Assembly (NCBI GenBank): GCA_049306095.1
Contig: JBAQPU010000058.1
Location: 9,362-73,361 of the forward strand
DNA length: 64,000 bases
From: UBA2336 sp049306095
GTDB lineage: Bacteria > Bacteroidota > Bacteroidia > Cytophagales > Cyclobacteriaceae
Direction: 5' to 3'
Numbering within the stretch: position 1 is the stretch's first letter; each line of letters begins with the position of its first letter. Both the position numbers and the translations under genes were made by a program. The notes under the pieces are model-generated. The model was not told the origin of the DNA. It did not search any database and saw only the letters and a program-made list of their open reading frames with translations. Shown here one piece after another: positions 61,584-64,000 of this stretch.

Positions 61584-63068
61584 ATGAGTCAATCCATATC
61601 AAAACAAAAACTCTGGCCGGTTATTACCGCATCATCCGTTGGCACCCTGATCGAATGGTACGACTTTTACATCTTCGGAAGTCTGGCAACTATTCTTTCC
61701 GATCAATTCTTTCCTAAAGCCAATCCCACGGCCGCATTCCTATCTACACTGGCCACCTTCGCAGCAGGTTTTATCGTGCGGCCTTTTGGCGCATTAGTGT
61801 TCGGCAGATTGGGTGACAAGGTTGGAAGGAAATACACCTTCCTGGTCACGCTTATGCTGATGGGTGGCTCTACTTTTTTAATCGGCTTGATACCGGGTTA
61901 TGAAAAAATTGGGTTGTTTGCCCCGCTTCTTGTTCTGATCCTCCGCCTGGTTCAGGGGCTTGCGCTGGGAGGTGAATATGGAGGAGCCGCCACATACGTT
62001 GCTGAACATGCCCCGGCAGGCAAAAGAGGTTATTATACTAGCTTTATTCAAACTACCGCAACACTTGGTCTGTTTGTTTCGCTCGGGGTTATCCTGTTTG
62101 TACGCCAAACCATGGGCACAGAAGCTTTCAATGAGTGGGGTTGGAGAATTCCCTTTCTGTTATCGGCCATCTTAGTAGGCGTTTCAATTTATATGCGTCT
62201 TCGCATGCAGGAGTCTCCCTTGTTTTCGAAACTAAAAGCGGAAGGAAAAACATCACATAACCCCATCAAAGAAAGTTTTGGAAAAAAGGAAAACTTGAAA
62301 CTTGTCTTACTGGCATTGTTTGGAGCCACCGCAGGGCAGGGTGTAATTTGGTATACAGGCCAGTTCTATGCACTTTCCTTTATTCAAAAAACGTGTCAGG
62401 TTGAATTTGTTCAGTCAAATTATATTATTGCTATTGCCCTTATCATCGGAACACCGTTATTTATTTTTTTTGGCTGGCTGTCGGACCGTATTGGACGCAA
62501 ATTTATTATGATGGCGGGGCTGCTACTGGCAACCTTGCTTTACCGGCCGGTTTATCAAAAAATGTTTGCCATCAGTGATATTTCTTCCAAGCAGGAAGTT
62601 ATCAGTGAAAAAAGTATTACCTCATCGAAAACAATAATCGACTCCGGTGACACCATCACCACGAAAACATACCAAAGGATTTTTACCGATAAAACCGTAC
62701 ACCGCGAGACAATCAGAAAAATTTCAGGGCATGAGGAATCAAAATCGGAAGTAGTTTTATCGGATACGAATTATTGGATCATGATTGGACTGGTACTTCT
62801 TCAGGTTGTGCTCGTAACCATGGTTTACGGGCCCATCGCGGCTTTTTTAGTGGAGCTTTTTCCAACAAAAATCAGGTACACCTCTATGTCGCTTCCGTAT
62901 CACATCGGCAATGGAATTTTTGGCGGACTTACGCCATTTATTGCTACTGCATTAACCATCAATGGCGGACCCTTCGCAGGGCTTTGGTACCCGATTGTTG
63001 TGGCCGGAATTTGTTTCATTGTGGGAATGATTTTCCTGAGTCGAAAAAATGAAGTTGCGTTAGATTAA
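61584..63068 (+). CDS. MFS transporter, metabolite:H+ symporter (MHS) type
   Basis: About 494 residues with twelve helices. The ATG at 61584 (MSQSISKQKLWPVITASSVG) is preferred; an in-frame ATG at 61539 lies at a near-promoter TATCTTTC. MHS motifs are present: SSVGTLIEWYDFYIFG, GRLGDKVGRK, LGGEYGGAATYVAEH and later GWLSDRIGRK. A ~70-residue polar insertion (about 330-400, rich in Ser/Thr/Lys) separates helices 8 and 9. The ProP/citrate-type substrates of this group include osmolytes and organic acids; the real one is unknown. Confidence 0.88.
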   Translation: MSQSISKQKLWPVITASSVGTLIEWYDFYIFGSLATILSDQFFPKANPTAAFLSTLATFAAGFIVRPFGALVFGRLGDKVGRKYTFLVTLMLMGGSTFLIGLIPGYEKIGLFAPLLVLILRLVQGLALGGEYGGAATYVAEHAPAGKRGYYTSFIQTTATLGLFVSLGVILFVRQTMGTEAFNEWGWRIPFLLSAILVGVSIYMRLRMQESPLFSKLKAEGKTSHNPIKESFGKKENLKLVLLALFGATAGQGVIWYTGQFYALSFIQKTCQVEFVQSNYIIAIALIIGTPLFIFFGWLSDRIGRKFIMMAGLLLATLLYRPVYQKMFAISDISSKQEVISEKSITSSKTIIDSGDTITTKTYQRIFTDKTVHRETIRKISGHEESKSEVVLSDTNYWIMIGLVLLQVVLVTMVYGPIAAFLVELFPTKIRYTSMSLPYHIGNGIFGGLTPFIATALTINGGPFAGLWYPIVVAGICFIVGMIFLSRKNEVALD

Positions 63069-63075
63069 GCAGCAA

Positions 63076-64000
63076 ATGGCTAAGAAATCACAATGGGCGG
63101 AAGTTGGAAAAAGGAAATTGGAACTCTCCAACCTGGATAAAGTTCTTTTCCCTGAAGATGGTATTCTGAAAGCCGAGATCATTGAATACTATTTGAAAAT
63201 TGCACCAACGCTTTTGAATCACATTAAAGGCAGGGCGCTTACGCTGATCCGCTTTCCGGATGGTATTCATGGAGAAATGTTTTACCAAAAAAATCGACCT
63301 GAGTGGGCGCCACCCTGGCTTGAATTTGAAAAACTTGGTAAGGAAGAAAAGAAAGATTACATCATTGCAACCGAACCCGCTTCTTTAGTTTGGCTGGCAA
63401 ACCTGGCATCACTGGAACTTCACCAACTGCACAGCCGCAAGCCAAATTTCGACAATCCCGATTATATGGTGTTTGACCTGGATCCTCCTGAAGGCTATGA
63501 TTTTAAAAAAGTGGTTCCGATTGCCTTTCAACTTAAGGACTTCATTGAGACATTTGGCTATACTGCCTTTGCAAAAACTACGGGCGGAAAGGGCATTCAC
63601 ATTTGTTGCCCGCTGGAACCAACGTTCGACTTCCACACCGTTTTTGAAGCTGCTCAGGCAATAGCGCAACCCTTTGTTGACCGCTACGCGAACGACACTA
63701 CGCTTCACATCAAAAAGGAGGCGCGTAAAGGCAGGGTGTTGATTGACATTTACAGAATACGATCAGGGCAAAGTATTGTATCGCCTTACAGTTTGCGTGG
63801 AAGAATTGGCGCTCCTGTTTCCATGCCTTTGAGGTGGGATGAACTGAAAACGTTAAAAAGCCCGGTTGAATATAACATCCGGACTGTCCTGGAAAAAGTT
63901 CTGCGTGATGGCGATGCCTGGGAGGGAATGGATGCGTTTGCTGTTGAGCTTCATACTCATCGAAGAAGGAAAGTTGCGAAGGACCTTCCGCCTAACAAAA
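63076..64000 (+). CDS. ligD: LigD-type DNA polymerase/primase domain (3' end outside window)
   Basis: The ATG at 63076 opens a frame that has no stop before the window end. The ~308 visible residues cover the archaeo-eukaryotic primase-type polymerase domain of bacterial non-homologous end joining. Start motif LSNLDKVLFPEDG, then the metal motif FDLDP (about 134-138), GGKGIHI (about 175-181) with the catalytic His, and VSPYSLRGR near 240. Whether a ligase domain or nuclease domain follows cannot be told; a fused LigD or a stand-alone polymerase are both possible. Ku is not in the window. Confidence 0.9.
   Translation, partial: MAKKSQWAEVGKRKLELSNLDKVLFPEDGILKAEIIEYYLKIAPTLLNHIKGRALTLIRFPDGIHGEMFYQKNRPEWAPPWLEFEKLGKEEKKDYIIATEPASLVWLANLASLELHQLHSRKPNFDNPDYMVFDLDPPEGYDFKKVVPIAFQLKDFIETFGYTAFAKTTGGKGIHICCPLEPTFDFHTVFEAAQAIAQPFVDRYANDTTLHIKKEARKGRVLIDIYRIRSGQSIVSPYSLRGRIGAPVSMPLRWDELKTLKSPVEYNIRTVLEKVLRDGDAWEGMDAFAVELHTHRRRKVAKDLPPNK

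Overview
This window is a chromosomal segment of a Bacteroidota bacterium, most likely from the order Cytophagales (Cyclobacteriaceae-like). The signs are: a secreted CotH protein with a type IX secretion C-terminal sorting domain, a bacillithiol deacetylase (BshB1), a short primary sigma factor without region 1.1, many Bacteroidota-style lipoproteins and small outer-membrane barrels, almost no Shine-Dalgarno sequences, and promoters of the TTTG-N19/21-TAnnTTTG type in front of tRNA and ribosomal genes. No rRNA operon, CRISPR array, insertion sequence or prophage is visible. Both window ends cut genes: a GH57/DUF3536 glycosidase on the left and a LigD-type polymerase on the right.

Layout. 0-9 kb: GH57 and CotH genes, a TPR lipoprotein, and a leftward upper-glycolysis operon pgi-pfkA-ROK kinase. 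8.8-9.2 kb: a tRNA-Met locus preceded by two chimeric tRNA-like repeats. 9.3-18.2 kb: START-like protein, LptF/G permease, rpsO, pnp, rpoD, trxB, bshB1, pdxH (leftward) and a YqgE protein. 18.2-22.2 kb: DUF349 protein, tRNA-Thr, greB, a small lipoprotein, and a gene-poor stretch with a dispersed GC-rich hairpin repeat. 22.2-28.4 kb: galK, an unknown gene, a secreted PIG-L deacetylase, a 42-residue membrane peptide and a sodium:solute symporter, which looks like a sugar-uptake unit. 28.5-40.6 kb: envelope genes, an M16 protease, DUF2911, 3-methyladenine glycosylase, an OmpA-type protein, gamma-glutamyltransferase, a TetR regulator and a TPR-caspase protein. 40.6-46.3 kb: Dps, a tRNA-Asp locus built like the tRNA-Met locus, accA, and a tight MBL hydrolase-patatin-hutU operon. 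46.4-48.3 kb: three tandem beta-barrel paralogues. 48.3-52 kb: leftward tyrS and a SulP transporter-carbonic anhydrase operon. 52-64 kb: a nucleotide pyrophosphohydrolase, a small unknown operon with a palindromic operator, a zinc-ribbon membrane protein, tail-specific protease, an ABCG-like transporter, an HDAC-like hydrolase, an MHS-type MFS transporter and LigD polymerase.

The most unusual signals are non-coding. First, both the tRNA-Met(CAT) and tRNA-Asp(GTC) genes are the third member of a tandem array. The two upstream copies keep the 5' half of the tRNA up to the anticodon region, then carry a GC-rich perfect palindrome of one family (CCGCC..GGCGG), a fragment of the T arm and a ~30-nt tail sharing AAGAATTGA. 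Each array sits behind a recognisable promoter and ahead of a terminator. Second, three intergenic regions carry sequence with a strict 7-bp period. Two of them (tRNA-Thr leader and accA-MBL gap) have heptad arms of opposite sense around a central hairpin, and the third is six perfect TCTAAAC units. These two features, rather than a protein system, are the best candidates for something undescribed.
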